64,000 nt of DNA from Erysipelotrichaceae bacterium OPF54 (lineage in GTDB: Bacteria > Bacillota_I > Bacilli_A > Erysipelotrichales > Erysipelotrichaceae), in NCBI GenBank assembly GCA_022834735.1, contig BQKD01000001.1, forward strand, positions 2,829,659 through 2,893,658, in the 5' to 3' direction. Below the pieces are notes generated by a model that made no database searches, was not told where the DNA came from, and saw nothing but the letters and a program-made list of their open reading frames with translations. Below, in pieces: positions 20,882 to 28,683 of the stretch (the stretch's first letter is position 1; the number at the start of each line of letters is the position of its first letter). The position numbers were made by a program, and so were the translations under genes.

Positions 20882-23092
20882 ATGAAAGTTATCAAACGAA
20901 GCGGTGAAGAAGTAAATTTCGACATTGCTAAAATAGAAAATGCGATTCGCAAGGCAAGCCAGGCTACCCCAAGCGTAAAGATGCATGAGCTTGAGATCCA
21001 GGCCATCGCTCATATCGTGGCTGAAAAATGCGAAGATTTCACGCGCAGCCCGAGCGTCGAGGAAATCCAGGACCTCGTGGAAAACGAGATCATGCGCCAC
21101 GGCTATTTCGCAGTTGCTCATAATTATATCACATACCGGTACGAGCGGGCGCTCGTGCGCAAAGCCAATTCCACCGATTCGCAGATCATGTCGCTTCTCG
21201 AAAGAAACAACGAGGAAGTAAAACAGGAAAATTCCAATAAGAATCCTCTGGTCAACAGCGTACAGCGCGATTATATGGCCGGCGAAGTTTCAAAAGACAT
21301 TACGAAGCGTTTCCTGCTTCCTGCAGACATCATGGAAGCGCACGAAAAAGGGATCATCCATTTCCATGATTCGGACTATTTTGCCCAGCACATGCACAAC
21401 TGCTGCCTGGTCAATCTGGAAGATATGCTTCAGAACGGAACGGTCATTTCCGAGACGATGATCGAAAAGCCTCACAGTTTCTCGACAGCGTGCAACGTGG
21501 CGACCCAGATCATTGCCCAGGTCGCGAGCAGCCAGTACGGCGGTCAGAGCATCACTCTTTCCCACCTGGCGCCGTTCGTCCAGGTATCCCGGGAGAAAGC
21601 GCGCCGCGAGGTGCGCGAAGAGCTTGATGCGCTCGGCATGGAGTATTCGGAGGAAAAAGCGAACGAGATGGCCGAAATGCGGGTGCGCCGCGAGATCGAA
21701 AAAGGAGTGCAGACCATCCAGTATCAGGTCATCACATTGATGACCACGAACGGACAGGCCCCATTCGTTACGGTATTCATGTATCTGAACGAGGTGTCGG
21801 ATCCGACAACACGGCATGACCTGGCCCTTATTATCGAAGAAATGCTGCGTCAGCGCATGACAGGTGTCAAAAATGAAAAGGGCGTATACATCACGCCGGC
21901 TTTTCCTAAGCTGATCTATGTGCTGGAAGAAAACAACGTCCGTCCGGACAGCCCGTACTACTATCTGACTGAGCTGGCGGCAAAATGCACCGCAAAACGC
22001 ATGGTGCCTGACTACATCAGCGAAAAGAAGATGCTCGAATACAAGATCAACGCCAACGGCACAGGCGACTGCTATCCGTGCATGGGCTGCCGCTCCTTCC
22101 TTACTCCGGACCGCAGCGGCAACGGCTACGACAACATCGCAAACGCGAAAAACTATGACGGCAGGCCAAAGTACTACGGACGGTTCAATCAGGGTGTCGT
22201 GACGCTGAACCTGGTCGATGTAGCCTGCTCCTCGAAAGGAAACGAGGAGGAATTCTGGCGGATCATGGACGAGCGTCTCGAGCTTTGCTACAGGGCCCTC
22301 ATGTGCCGTCATAACCGGCTGCTCGGAACGCCAAGCGATGTGGCTCCGATCCTCTGGCAGGACGGGGCGCTTGCCCGTCTGAAAAAGGGCGAACTGATCG
22401 ATAAACTGCTCTTTGGCGGATATTCCACCATTTCATTAGGCTACGCGGGGCTTTGCGAGTGCGTGACTTATATGACCGGACACCCGCATACCGAAGAGCC
22501 GGGAACGTCTTTCGGTCTTCGTGTCATGCAGTATTTGAATGATGCGTGCGCAAAATGGCGTGCCGCTACAAATATCGACTTCTCATTGTACGGAACGCCA
22601 ATGGAATCCACGACATACAAATTTGCGAAAAAGCTGCAGGATCGTTTCGGCATCATCCCGGGCGTAACGGACCGCAACTACATTACGAACAGCTACCATG
22701 TTCACGTCACAGAAGAGATCAACGCGTTCGACAAGCTGACTTTCGAATCCCAGTTCCAGAAACTTTCTCCGGGAGGAGCGATCAGCTATGTGGAAGTGCC
22801 GAACATGGAAAACAACATTCCGGCCGTTCTTGCCCTGATGCAGCATATCTACGACAACATCATGTATGCGGAGCTGAACACGAAGAGCGACTACTGCCAG
22901 GTTTGCGGCTACAGCGGCGAGATCCAGATCGTTGAAGACGAAAATCATAAGCTTGTATGGGAATGCCCGAACTGCGGCAATCACGATCAGGAAAAGATGA
23001 ATGTTGCCCGTCGTACGTGCGGATACATCGGAACCCAGTTCTGGAATCAGGGGCGCACGCAGGAAATCAAAGAGCGCGTCATGCACCTGTAA
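20882..23092 (+). CDS. nrdD: Anaerobic ribonucleoside-triphosphate reductase
   Basis: This class III reductase (736 aa from the ATG at 20882, behind AAAAGGAGACCTACCG) makes deoxynucleotides without oxygen through a glycyl radical. An ATP-cone regulatory domain occupies roughly residues 1-95 (VIKRSGEEVNFDIAKIENAI). The catalytic barrel follows, with HMHNCCLVNLEDML and GDCYPCMGCRSFL. Near the C-terminus are two zinc Cys pairs (YCQVCGYSG and WECPNCGN) and the glycyl-radical motif RTCGYIGTQFWNQGR (about residue 714). NrdG, its activase, lies just downstream. Confidence 0.97.
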   Translation: MKVIKRSGEEVNFDIAKIENAIRKASQATPSVKMHELEIQAIAHIVAEKCEDFTRSPSVEEIQDLVENEIMRHGYFAVAHNYITYRYERALVRKANSTDSQIMSLLERNNEEVKQENSNKNPLVNSVQRDYMAGEVSKDITKRFLLPADIMEAHEKGIIHFHDSDYFAQHMHNCCLVNLEDMLQNGTVISETMIEKPHSFSTACNVATQIIAQVASSQYGGQSITLSHLAPFVQVSREKARREVREELDALGMEYSEEKANEMAEMRVRREIEKGVQTIQYQVITLMTTNGQAPFVTVFMYLNEVSDPTTRHDLALIIEEMLRQRMTGVKNEKGVYITPAFPKLIYVLEENNVRPDSPYYYLTELAAKCTAKRMVPDYISEKKMLEYKINANGTGDCYPCMGCRSFLTPDRSGNGYDNIANAKNYDGRPKYYGRFNQGVVTLNLVDVACSSKGNEEEFWRIMDERLELCYRALMCRHNRLLGTPSDVAPILWQDGALARLKKGELIDKLLFGGYSTISLGYAGLCECVTYMTGHPHTEEPGTSFGLRVMQYLNDACAKWRAATNIDFSLYGTPMESTTYKFAKKLQDRFGIIPGVTDRNYITNSYHVHVTEEINAFDKLTFESQFQKLSPGGAISYVEVPNMENNIPAVLALMQHIYDNIMYAELNTKSDYCQVCGYSGEIQIVEDENHKLVWECPNCGNHDQEKMNVARRTCGYIGTQFWNQGRTQEIKERVMHL

Positions 23093-23322
23093 TGAGGACG
23101 GTCGAACCCAACGCTTTGTACCGCCATTTTAAAGGCGGGGTATACAAGGTGCTGTTTACGGCAAAGCGTGCTGAAGACGAAAGTGTCGTGGTCGTCTATG
23201 AGCCCCAATACGCAAAGGGCACATACTGGACGCGCGATCTGCAGGAATTTCTTTCCGAAGTCGATCATGAAAAATACCCGGACGCGTCCCAGCTTTACCG
23301 ATTCGAAAAAATTGAACAATAA
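23092..23322 (+). CDS. DUF1653-type small protein
   Basis: This 76-aa protein starts in the stop codon of nrdD (TAATG, 1-base overlap), so it is coupled to it. The sequence LYRHFKGGVYKVLFTA, then VVVYEPQYAKGTYWTRDLQEFLSEV, matches the DUF1653 pattern (Y.HFKG..Y.v...A.......vVY.......W.R....F). The family has a small beta-barrel-like fold and no proven role. Its placement between nrdD and nrdG is unusual. Confidence 0.85.
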   Translation: MRTVEPNALYRHFKGGVYKVLFTAKRAEDESVVVVYEPQYAKGTYWTRDLQEFLSEVDHEKYPDASQLYRFEKIEQ

Positions 23323-23325
23323 TAC

Positions 23326-23350
23326 AGGAGAAGGGATCCCTTCTCCTTTT
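23326..23350 (+). terminator. Terminator between nrdD-DUF1653 and nrdG
   Basis: A perfect stem, GGAGAAGGGA with TCCCTTCTCC, is followed by six T. It lies inside the nrd cluster, so nrdG needs readthrough or a weak promoter of its own. This may set a low NrdG:NrdD ratio. Confidence 0.8.
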
Positions 23351-23373
23351 TTACGAAATGAAAGAGGCAAACA

Positions 23374-23895
23374 ATGAATTACGGAAATATTAAAAAATAC
23401 GATATCGCAAATGGCGAAGGAGTGCGCGTGACGCTCTTCGTGTCCGGATGCACCAATCACTGCTTTAACTGTTTTCAGCCCGAAACATGGGACTTTGATT
23501 ACGGACAGCCGTTCACGAATGAGACGATGCGCGAGCTCCTTGAAGCGCTCAGACCAGACTACATTCAGGGGCTTACCCTTCTTGGCGGCGATCCGTTCGA
23601 GCTCAGCAATCAGGAAGGTCTGATCGAGCTGCTGCGCGAAGTGAAAAAACAGTATCCCGAAAAAGATATCTGGTCCTATACAGGGTTTATCCTGGATCAG
23701 GACCTGCTTGACGGAGGCAGGCGCCATGGTCCGTATACCGACGAAATGCTGTCCTATATCGACGTCCTTGTCGACGGTCCATTCATCCAGGATAAAAAGA
23801 ATATTTCCTTAAAGTTTCGGGGAAGCGAAAACCAGCGGGTCATCGATCTGAAAAAATCATTAAAAAAGCAGGAAGTCATCCTGTATCTTGATTAA
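23374..23895 (+). CDS. nrdG: Anaerobic ribonucleotide reductase activating protein
   Basis: This 173-aa radical SAM protein puts the glycyl radical on NrdD. The cluster-binding CxxxCxxC is Cys26, Cys30 and Cys33 in GCTNHCFNC. The SAM-binding glycine motif follows as LLGGDPFE (about residue 70). It starts with MNYGNIKKYDIANGEGVRVTLFVSG, the typical NrdG opening. It lies 51 bases after DUF1653, separated by a terminator hairpin, and ends at its own terminator. Confidence 0.95.
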   Translation: MNYGNIKKYDIANGEGVRVTLFVSGCTNHCFNCFQPETWDFDYGQPFTNETMRELLEALRPDYIQGLTLLGGDPFELSNQEGLIELLREVKKQYPEKDIWSYTGFILDQDLLDGGRRHGPYTDEMLSYIDVLVDGPFIQDKKNISLKFRGSENQRVIDLKKSLKKQEVILYLD

Positions 23896-23930
23896 GAAAG
23901 CGTTCACAATTTACGAACGCTTTTTTCTTT
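23896..23930 (+). terminator. Terminator after nrdG
   Basis: The stem AAAGCGTTC with GAACGCTTT and a 9-base loop, then a T-run, directly follows the nrdG stop. Confidence 0.8.
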
Positions 23931-24063
23931 TCTTTGGACCGCTTTGTCACGTAAAAAAAGAAAAGCAAAACGTAATATCGTATTTAAATCCTTTATATAA
24001 AAGAAATTTTAAACACGCTTTAAAACAAAAGAATATACGATTGTTCATATTTTGTACACAATT

Positions 24064-24092
24064 TTGACAAAACAGAAAAAATCATGTATAGT
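24064..24092 (+). promoter_or_regulatory. Strong vegetative promoter
   Basis: TTGACA (24064-24069), a 17-base spacer and TATAGT (24087-24092) lie about 32 bases before the start of the secreted 3D-like protein gene. The gene also has an AAGGAGGAATTTAC site, so strong expression is expected. Confidence 0.85.
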
Positions 24093-24124
24093 CACTTCCA
24101 GCAAACAAACAAGGAGGAATTTAC

Positions 24125-24829
24125 ATGATAACGAAACTTTTAACAACAGCCCTCATCTCAACAAGCTTGCTGACAGGAACTGCTGCGAAAGCGCAGGAAA
24201 CACGCCCCGTGTTTGAAGAAGCCAATTTACGCTTTGAACGCTACTTTTTTGAAGGAACCGACCAGAGCGCCTATATAACCGAAGATACAAAAGGAAAGAA
24301 TATCCCCGAAGAAAACGGGCTGGATCAGATCGAACTCAAAAAATACGATGAAGTCACGCTGGTAGGTACAAACAGCTATGATTTCTGGAAAATAAAAGTC
24401 GACGGCCAGATCTATTACATCGATCAGGACGACCTTACGACCAGCAAAAAAGAAATCGAGGCCCTGAAAAAGGAAGAAGCAGAAGAGGAAAAAAAGAAGC
24501 AGGAAGAAGCAGAAGCTGCCAAATGGAGCGGACCAGTATTGAGCGCCAGCGCCGGCGTCAATCAGGGGCCGAGCGGAAGAGAAACCTACTACAACCTGCC
24601 TATGGAAGGGGTCGTATCGATCATGCGCAGCATGGGAAACAACGATCCGTACTGGGTGCGCGAGGATGGCGCCAAGATGCTTGGCGACTACGTCATGGTC
24701 GCGGCCCATCTCGATATTCGTCCTAGAGGCACGATCGTCGAGACTTCTCTTGGAAAAGGGATCGTATGCGACACGGGAGGTTTTGCGGCTGGCAATCCGA
24801 CCCAGCTCGATATCGCGACTGCCTGGTAA
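24125..24829 (+). CDS. Secreted protein with a 3D-like C-terminal domain
   Basis: This 234-aa exported protein has a signal peptide (about residues 1-23, cleavage near AKA-QET). An SH3-like beta region (about 30-100) precedes a Lys/Glu-rich coiled linker (about 105-135). The C-terminal domain (about 150-234) contains SGRETYYNLPMEGV and DYVMVAAHL, then GTIVETSLGKGIVCDTGG and ends LDIATAW. That ending resembles the Asp-rich 3D fold found in cell-wall-acting proteins (RpfB/YocH-like), where conserved Asp residues form the active groove. A role in peptidoglycan turnover is inferred. It has a strong promoter and a bidirectional terminator. Confidence 0.75.
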   Translation: MITKLLTTALISTSLLTGTAAKAQETRPVFEEANLRFERYFFEGTDQSAYITEDTKGKNIPEENGLDQIELKKYDEVTLVGTNSYDFWKIKVDGQIYYIDQDDLTTSKKEIEALKKEEAEEEKKKQEEAEAAKWSGPVLSASAGVNQGPSGRETYYNLPMEGVVSIMRSMGNNDPYWVREDGAKMLGDYVMVAAHLDIRPRGTIVETSLGKGIVCDTGGFAAGNPTQLDIATAW

Positions 24830-24833
24830 AACG

Positions 24834-24870
24834 AACGCCCTGTACCATTTTAATGGTACAGGGCGTTTTC
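24834..24870. terminator. Bidirectional terminator
   Basis: A long stem, AACGCCCTGTACCATT with its complement, lies between the convergent secreted-protein gene and the small membrane-protein gene. T-runs occur on both sides. Confidence 0.85.
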
Positions 24871-24871
24871 A

Positions 24872-25039
24872 TTATTTCTTTATCCAATTCATAATCAGCC
24901 ATGCAAACAGAGCCATCGCTACGATGCCATATACTAGATACCACTGTGGTTTTGGAACAAACCAGTAAACAGCAGATGATGCCAGCATCCCTATCAGGAT
25001 TCCGATAATCAGTTGTGTAATTGTTTTCTTTTTCATCAT
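24872..25039 (-). CDS. Small two-helix membrane protein
   Basis: This short 55-aa frame runs from ATG 25039 (a second ATG follows at once) to TAA 24872. It reads MMKKKTITQLIIGILIG at the start and has two hydrophobic helices (about 8-26 and 34-51), with a WFVPKPQW turn and a KK end. The RBS GAGGGGATACAAT is well placed. It shares the bidirectional terminator. A positive N-terminus with two helices fits a hairpin in the membrane. The function is unknown. Confidence 0.65.
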   Translation of the reverse strand: MMKKKTITQLIIGILIGMLASSAVYWFVPKPQWYLVYGIVAMALFAWLIMNWIKK

Positions 25040-25229
25040 ATTGTATCCCCTCTTCTCTCCTTTCTTCTAAACAAATGATTTTATTTCCGGTTGTAAATCT
25101 CAAGCAATTGTTTGTTGGCTTCATTATAAATCTTTTTATTTTTCTAAATATATTTTTCTGCACAACCGGTCTTTTTTTCACATAACAGGTTTATTGCTTT
25201 AGTTTAATTGAAACTTTAAATCGCACTAT

Positions 25230-25258
25230 AAAAGCAGGCAATCCAAACCTGCTTTTTT
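25230..25258. terminator. Isolated terminator-like hairpin
   Basis: AAAAGCAGG and CCTGCTTTTTT form a stem with a 9-base loop. No gene on either strand ends nearby. It lies upstream of both the small membrane-protein gene and the C39 peptidase gene, so it may end a short untranslated transcript. Confidence 0.45.
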
Positions 25259-25353
25259 AATCTATCTATTTTTATTCTTTCGATCGAAAACTTTAATGCC
25301 CTGTTCATAAATTGTTTCTTTTTCCCGAGTATGCTCATGCCAGGAGGTAATTC

Positions 25354-25968
25354 ATGCATTCCAGACAATCCGCAAATTTCCCCATTCTTTCTCTTATTGC
25401 TGCGCTTCTTTTGATTGCAGGCTTAGGCACAGGCATGCTTTGCACCTTTTTTCCAGCCAGGAGTCCTCACCATCCAAAGCCGGACATTCCTCTTCTGCTC
25501 CAGTTTGATGAGCGCTGGAAAAACGAACCTTACGGCACATCCGATCTTCAGAGCGCCGGATGCGCCCCGACATGCATCGCTATGATCTTTTCCTATCTGA
25601 ACAAGGAGCCGGAAATCGATCCGGTCGCGATCGCCCGTTTTTCAGAATCGAACGGCCATTACGTGGACGGAGCCGGAACAGCACACACCTTGTTTGTTGA
25701 CGCAGCCGCCGCCTATCACATCGAGGAACAGGACATAGCGCCTTATGAAGACACGATCGATCAAGTCCTGCAGGAAAACAAGCTGATCATCGCCTCCATG
25801 GTTCCCGGACACTTTACTCGCACCGGGCATTTTATCGTGCTTGCGGGCATAAAAGACAATCAGTATGAGGTGCTCGATCCTAACTCAGAAGAACGATCCA
25901 CGCTCTGGGATAAATCGATCGTCCTCGATGAAATGACGAGCGCGTGGGGCTTCTGGAAAGCAGGATAG
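25354..25968 (+). CDS. C39-like cysteine peptidase, membrane anchored
   Basis: This 204-aa protein has an N-terminal membrane anchor or signal (about residues 10-32) and an extracellular papain-like C39 domain. LLLQFDERWKNEPYG and SAGCAPTCIAMIFSYL contain the expected catalytic Cys70. GHFIVLAGI has the His (about residue 157), followed by VLDPNS with the Asp/Asn. Proteins of this family cleave peptides or peptidoglycan stems outside the cell, and the target here is unknown. It is a lone gene with an AGGAGGTAATTC site, and it converges on the XRE regulator, with 7 bases between stops. Confidence 0.85.
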   Translation: MHSRQSANFPILSLIAALLLIAGLGTGMLCTFFPARSPHHPKPDIPLLLQFDERWKNEPYGTSDLQSAGCAPTCIAMIFSYLNKEPEIDPVAIARFSESNGHYVDGAGTAHTLFVDAAAAYHIEEQDIAPYEDTIDQVLQENKLIIASMVPGHFTRTGHFIVLAGIKDNQYEVLDPNSEERSTLWDKSIVLDEMTSAWGFWKAG

Positions 25969-25975
25969 AAGGCCG

Positions 25976-26932
25976 CTACCTTCTCTTTCCTGCTCTTAGC
26001 AGTGCCTTCAGGCCACCATACAGCACCCCAGCCACCGCAAAAACGATCCACGTCCGATCCCATTGTTCGCTCGTAAAGCTCCATGCCAGATAGATCGCCG
26101 TTGCCGTACACCAGTACAGACCAGGAAAAAAAGAATATTTCTTTTTGAACGATTTTTCATCCACCGAGTATTCGCCTTCCTGAAGCAGGGAATCAAGCGC
26201 GCCTTCCCATACCCCGTCTCTGATAAAAAGATACACGCCGCACATCACGATCAGAAGCAGAAGGACCACGCTGAGAGCTATCGCCAGCTCATTTTCTTTT
26301 GTCAGAAGCAGCGTCATGAACAGCGGAACGACAGCCAGGATACATAAACATACCCCGATCGTCGTGTTGCGGATGTGCGGCTGTGCATTTTCTTCTTTGA
26401 GCATCCGTATGTGTTTCAGCATTTTTGATGAAATCATGACCGGCTCTTTCTCGATCCATTCAAACCGCGCCAGCTTCATCGAATCCGAAACCATGATCCC
26501 TACTCCGATCGCCACCAGGATCAGCAGAACGATCAGCCCCAAAGCGCCCAGCTGATCCTCCCCATCCCGATAAACGATCGACAGCGCGCCCATTCCGATC
26601 AACGCGGCAGCGCCAAGAATACACAGCCCGACAGCCACCGGAAGACGTTTCCTCTCTCTTCTTTTCAGATCAAGAAACAGTTCGACTTCCTCGTCGCTCA
26701 TACGACGCATCCGTTCCTCCTTAGGCATATAAACCTCGTCCTCTTTTAATAAATAATCGGTCGGGACATCGAACAGCTCGCTCATCTGAACGATCCGGTT
26801 CAGATCCGGTACCGACACATCCAGTTCCCACTTGGAAACCGACTGCCTCGATACGTCAAGCCGGTCGGCAAGCGTTTCCTGCGAATAGCCCGCCCGCTTT
26901 CTTAAGCTCGTTATTTTTTCTCCCATCGTCAT
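25976..26932 (-). CDS. XRE-family regulator with membrane domain
   Basis: The ATG at 26932 follows AGAGAGGTATTGAAC. The 318-aa product has an N-terminal Cro/C1 helix-turn-helix (about residues 3-60, GYSQETLADRLDVSRQSVSKWE). A linker rich in Arg and Glu follows, then about six membrane helices. This build, an HTH on a membrane protein, is common in Bacillota and may let a membrane event control transcription. The target genes are not evident; the neighbouring C39 gene is a possible one. Confidence 0.85.
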   Translation of the reverse strand: MTMGEKITSLRKRAGYSQETLADRLDVSRQSVSKWELDVSVPDLNRIVQMSELFDVPTDYLLKEDEVYMPKEERMRRMSDEEVELFLDLKRRERKRLPVAVGLCILGAAALIGMGALSIVYRDGEDQLGALGLIVLLILVAIGVGIMVSDSMKLARFEWIEKEPVMISSKMLKHIRMLKEENAQPHIRNTTIGVCLCILAVVPLFMTLLLTKENELAIALSVVLLLLIVMCGVYLFIRDGVWEGALDSLLQEGEYSVDEKSFKKKYSFFPGLYWCTATAIYLAWSFTSEQWDRTWIVFAVAGVLYGGLKALLRAGKRR

Positions 26933-27215
26933 GTTCAATACCTCTCTTTTCGCCTTCATCATGCCAGAATCCCGGTCGTTTTCGAACCAAGTGCGCTTGG
27001 AAACCGCGCACCTGCCAGTTGCATCTTTCGAAAATCTTTCATTTTTGTTCGTAGCTTTCTTTATTTTATCGGATTATCCTATGAAATATGAAAAGAAAAG
27101 TAAAATTGATGATTTATTCCCTTCTGATCACCCTCTTCCCTACAGAACACAATCTCGACCGATACATGAAAACAAGAAGGGAACAATGGAGCCAGCTCAT
27201 GACCGAGCTCTAAAA

Positions 27216-27252
27216 AATGCAGACAGCCCTGTGATGCTGCCTGCGTTTTTTA
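27216..27252. terminator. Terminator-like hairpin in the 26933-27298 gap
   Basis: GCAGACAGC and GCTGCCTGC form an imperfect stem with A-runs before and T-runs after, so it can work in both directions. It is the likely end of the sigma factor/partner transcript. The rest of the gap (26933-27215) contains no supported gene. Confidence 0.55.
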
Positions 27253-27271
27253 TCAACTATAGGCAAGAAGA

Positions 27272-27294
27272 CTCCCACCTCTATAGGTGGGGAG
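27272..27294. repeat. Solitary hairpin resembling an IS200/IS605 end
   Basis: CTCCCACCT-ctat-AGGTGGGGAG is a near-perfect 9-10 bp hairpin, flanked by AAGAAGA on one side and GCATGTC on the other. Such short, loop-bearing hairpins lie at the ends of IS200/IS605-type elements, yet no transposase gene is near. It could also be part of the transcript end of the gene stopping at 27299. Confidence 0.4.
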
Positions 27295-27298
27295 CATG

Positions 27299-27886
27299 TC
27301 ACGAAATCCGTACATATTCTTTTTCATCTTCCGGAACATGCGGACTGATCTGATACGTGATCGAATGCTCTTCCACCTCGATATCCCAGTACGTATCCGC
27401 GCCCTGCCGGTTCACGATGACCTTTGCCTTTCCGTTTTTCAGAAGATCCGTGATATCCCGGGAAAACTCGTGATCAAAGATCCACACGCTGCCGTCTTTC
27501 TTTTTTTCTACATACTGCGAATTCACTTCCATCACATCCTGTGCCGGAAGTTTGGTCTCGCTGCCATCGTCATTGATCGCAACACCGCCCCCGCCCATGA
27601 ATGGCACATCCTCTCCGTCCTTGTAAAATTCATAGCCCGGTCCGCCGTTATCGACCGCTTCCACCTGCTTCTGCTCGCCACGGATCCATCCCGTCACAAG
27701 AGTGCGGATGCCGCCCACGTCGCTGGCATAACAGATCGTTCCCGTACCGAGCACAAGGACCAGAGCACACGCAAACGCTAACGAATACTGATGCTGTTTT
27801 TTCATAGGTTTCTCCTCCACGCTGATTGGCGCAATACACGACAGCGAGGAAAACGTGCTTTTGTATTTTTCCTTATTCGTCTTCAT
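27299..27886 (-). CDS. Membrane-anchored partner of the ECF sigma factor
   Basis: This 195-aa protein has a short cytoplasmic N-terminus (about residues 1-33), one transmembrane segment (about 34-52, LAFACALVLVLGTGTICYA) and an extracellular beta-rich domain. It overlaps the sigma factor gene by 14 bases, the usual position of an anti-sigma factor. There is no zinc-binding HxxxCxxC motif, so it would be a non-ZAS type. A role as a membrane anti-sigma or signal-sensing protein is inferred from context. An internal ATG (MKKQHQY, residue 28) is an alternative start that would remove most of the cytoplasmic part. Confidence 0.65.
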   Translation of the reverse strand: MKTNKEKYKSTFSSLSCIAPISVEEKPMKKQHQYSLAFACALVLVLGTGTICYASDVGGIRTLVTGWIRGEQKQVEAVDNGGPGYEFYKDGEDVPFMGGGGVAINDDGSETKLPAQDVMEVNSQYVEKKKDGSVWIFDHEFSRDITDLLKNGKAKVIVNRQGADTYWDIEVEEHSITYQISPHVPEDEKEYVRIS

Positions 27887-28355
27887 TCCATTCCTCCTGA
27901 AGCTTTTGTTTCAGCGCAGCCCTCGCCCTGGACAGCCGTTTTCGGACAGCCGCCTCTTTCAGGCCAAGGATCGCCGCGATCTCTTTGACCGGATACTCTT
28001 CATAGTAGTATAGCTGCAGCACCGTCCTCTCCTTGCGCGGCAGCTGCAGGACAGCCGCAAACAGATCGCGCTGGTCAGAAGGCTGCGGGAAGTAGAAATT
28101 CACCACTTCGTCCAGATCGACCTTGCTGCGTTTCCAGAACGCCTTCCGGATATCCTTTGCCCGGTTATATACGGTCCTGAACAGCCAAAGCCGGATATGT
28201 TCTTCATTATCAAATTCCATATCGCTTTGATAGTAGCGGATAAAAGTATCCTGCACCGCATCCTGGGCATCCGCCCCGTTCTGTGTGACCGAAAACGCAG
28301 CACCGAAAAGATGGTCTTTGTAGCGTCCGATCAAATATTCAACACCTATGCGCAT
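27873..28355 (-). CDS. ECF-type RNA polymerase sigma factor
   Basis: The start at 28355 (MRIGVEYLIG) follows GAGGAGCGT; a longer frame to 28469 has no site. The 160-aa product has sigma region 2 (about residues 10-75, with DAQDAVQDTFIRYYQS and IRLWLFRTVYNRAKD). Region 4 lies at about 95-150, with the helix-turn-helix YPVKEIAAILGLKEAAVRKRLSRAR. It directs RNA polymerase to a stress regulon. The downstream membrane protein probably controls it. Confidence 0.92.
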   Translation of the reverse strand: MRIGVEYLIGRYKDHLFGAAFSVTQNGADAQDAVQDTFIRYYQSDMEFDNEEHIRLWLFRTVYNRAKDIRKAFWKRSKVDLDEVVNFYFPQPSDQRDLFAAVLQLPRKERTVLQLYYYEEYPVKEIAAILGLKEAAVRKRLSRARAALKQKLQEEWNEDE

Positions 28356-28390
28356 ACGCTCCTCGCTTTCTTTCGTGAAAGATCTTTCAC

Positions 28391-28423
28391 TTATACTACG
28401 ATCCAGACCCGCAAAATGTGACA
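28391..28423 (-). promoter_or_regulatory. Possible autoregulated ECF promoter
   Basis: On the minus strand TGTCAC (28423-28418) lies 17 bases before CGTAGTATAA (28400-28391). The pattern is a -35/-10 pair of the ECF style, with a CGT in the -10. It lies about 40 bases before the sigma gene. The match is by inspection only. Confidence 0.35.
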
Positions 28424-28433
28424 AAAAAAGAAA

Positions 28434-28465
28434 AAACCCCTGATCAGAAGACCAGGAGCAGAAAC
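28434..28465 (-). terminator. Terminator after copA
   Basis: On the minus strand CTCCTG pairs with CAGGGG around a loop and is followed by TTTTTT, just after the copA stop. Confidence 0.6.
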
Positions 28466-28473
28466 CCATGTTT

Positions 28474-28683
28474 CTAATAAATTTTTACCGGATCGTATCC
28501 AGCCTCTTTGACAGCCTGCATCAGCGTATCATCCAGGATCGGCGCATCCATCGTGATGACAGCCTCCTTCTTTTCCAGGTCCACCTCGGCCTTTTCGACA
28601 CCCGCGATCTTTTCGAGCGCCTGTTCCACACGCATCTTGCAGTGATTGCACGACATTCCATCAACGATCATAACTTTTTTCAT
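28474..28683 (-). CDS. copZ: Putative CopZ made from an internal start in copA
   Basis: Inside the copA frame an ATG at 28683 is preceded by AAAGGAGGAAAAGAAA, an ideal Shine-Dalgarno with 8 bases of spacing. Translation from there would give a free 69-aa HMA protein (MKKVMIVDGMSCNHCKMRV) identical to the C-terminus of CopA, the size of a stand-alone CopZ copper chaperone. Either the gene makes both a pump with a tethered chaperone and free CopZ, or the site is a relic of a recent copA-copZ gene fusion. The SD is seen directly; its use is inference. Confidence 0.5.
   Translation of the reverse strand: MKKVMIVDGMSCNHCKMRVEQALEKIAGVEKAEVDLEKKEAVITMDAPILDDTLMQAVKEAGYDPVKIY

Noticed and set aside
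21290-22312. 340-codon minus-strand frame
   Set aside because: It is antisense to nrdD, whose reading is secured by motifs. The antisense frame is His- and Val-rich with no start site.
24723-25181. 152-codon minus-strand frame
   Set aside because: It overlaps the 3D-like gene and reads a mixed, non-hydrophobic sequence. The 55-aa frame in another phase has the RBS and terminator.
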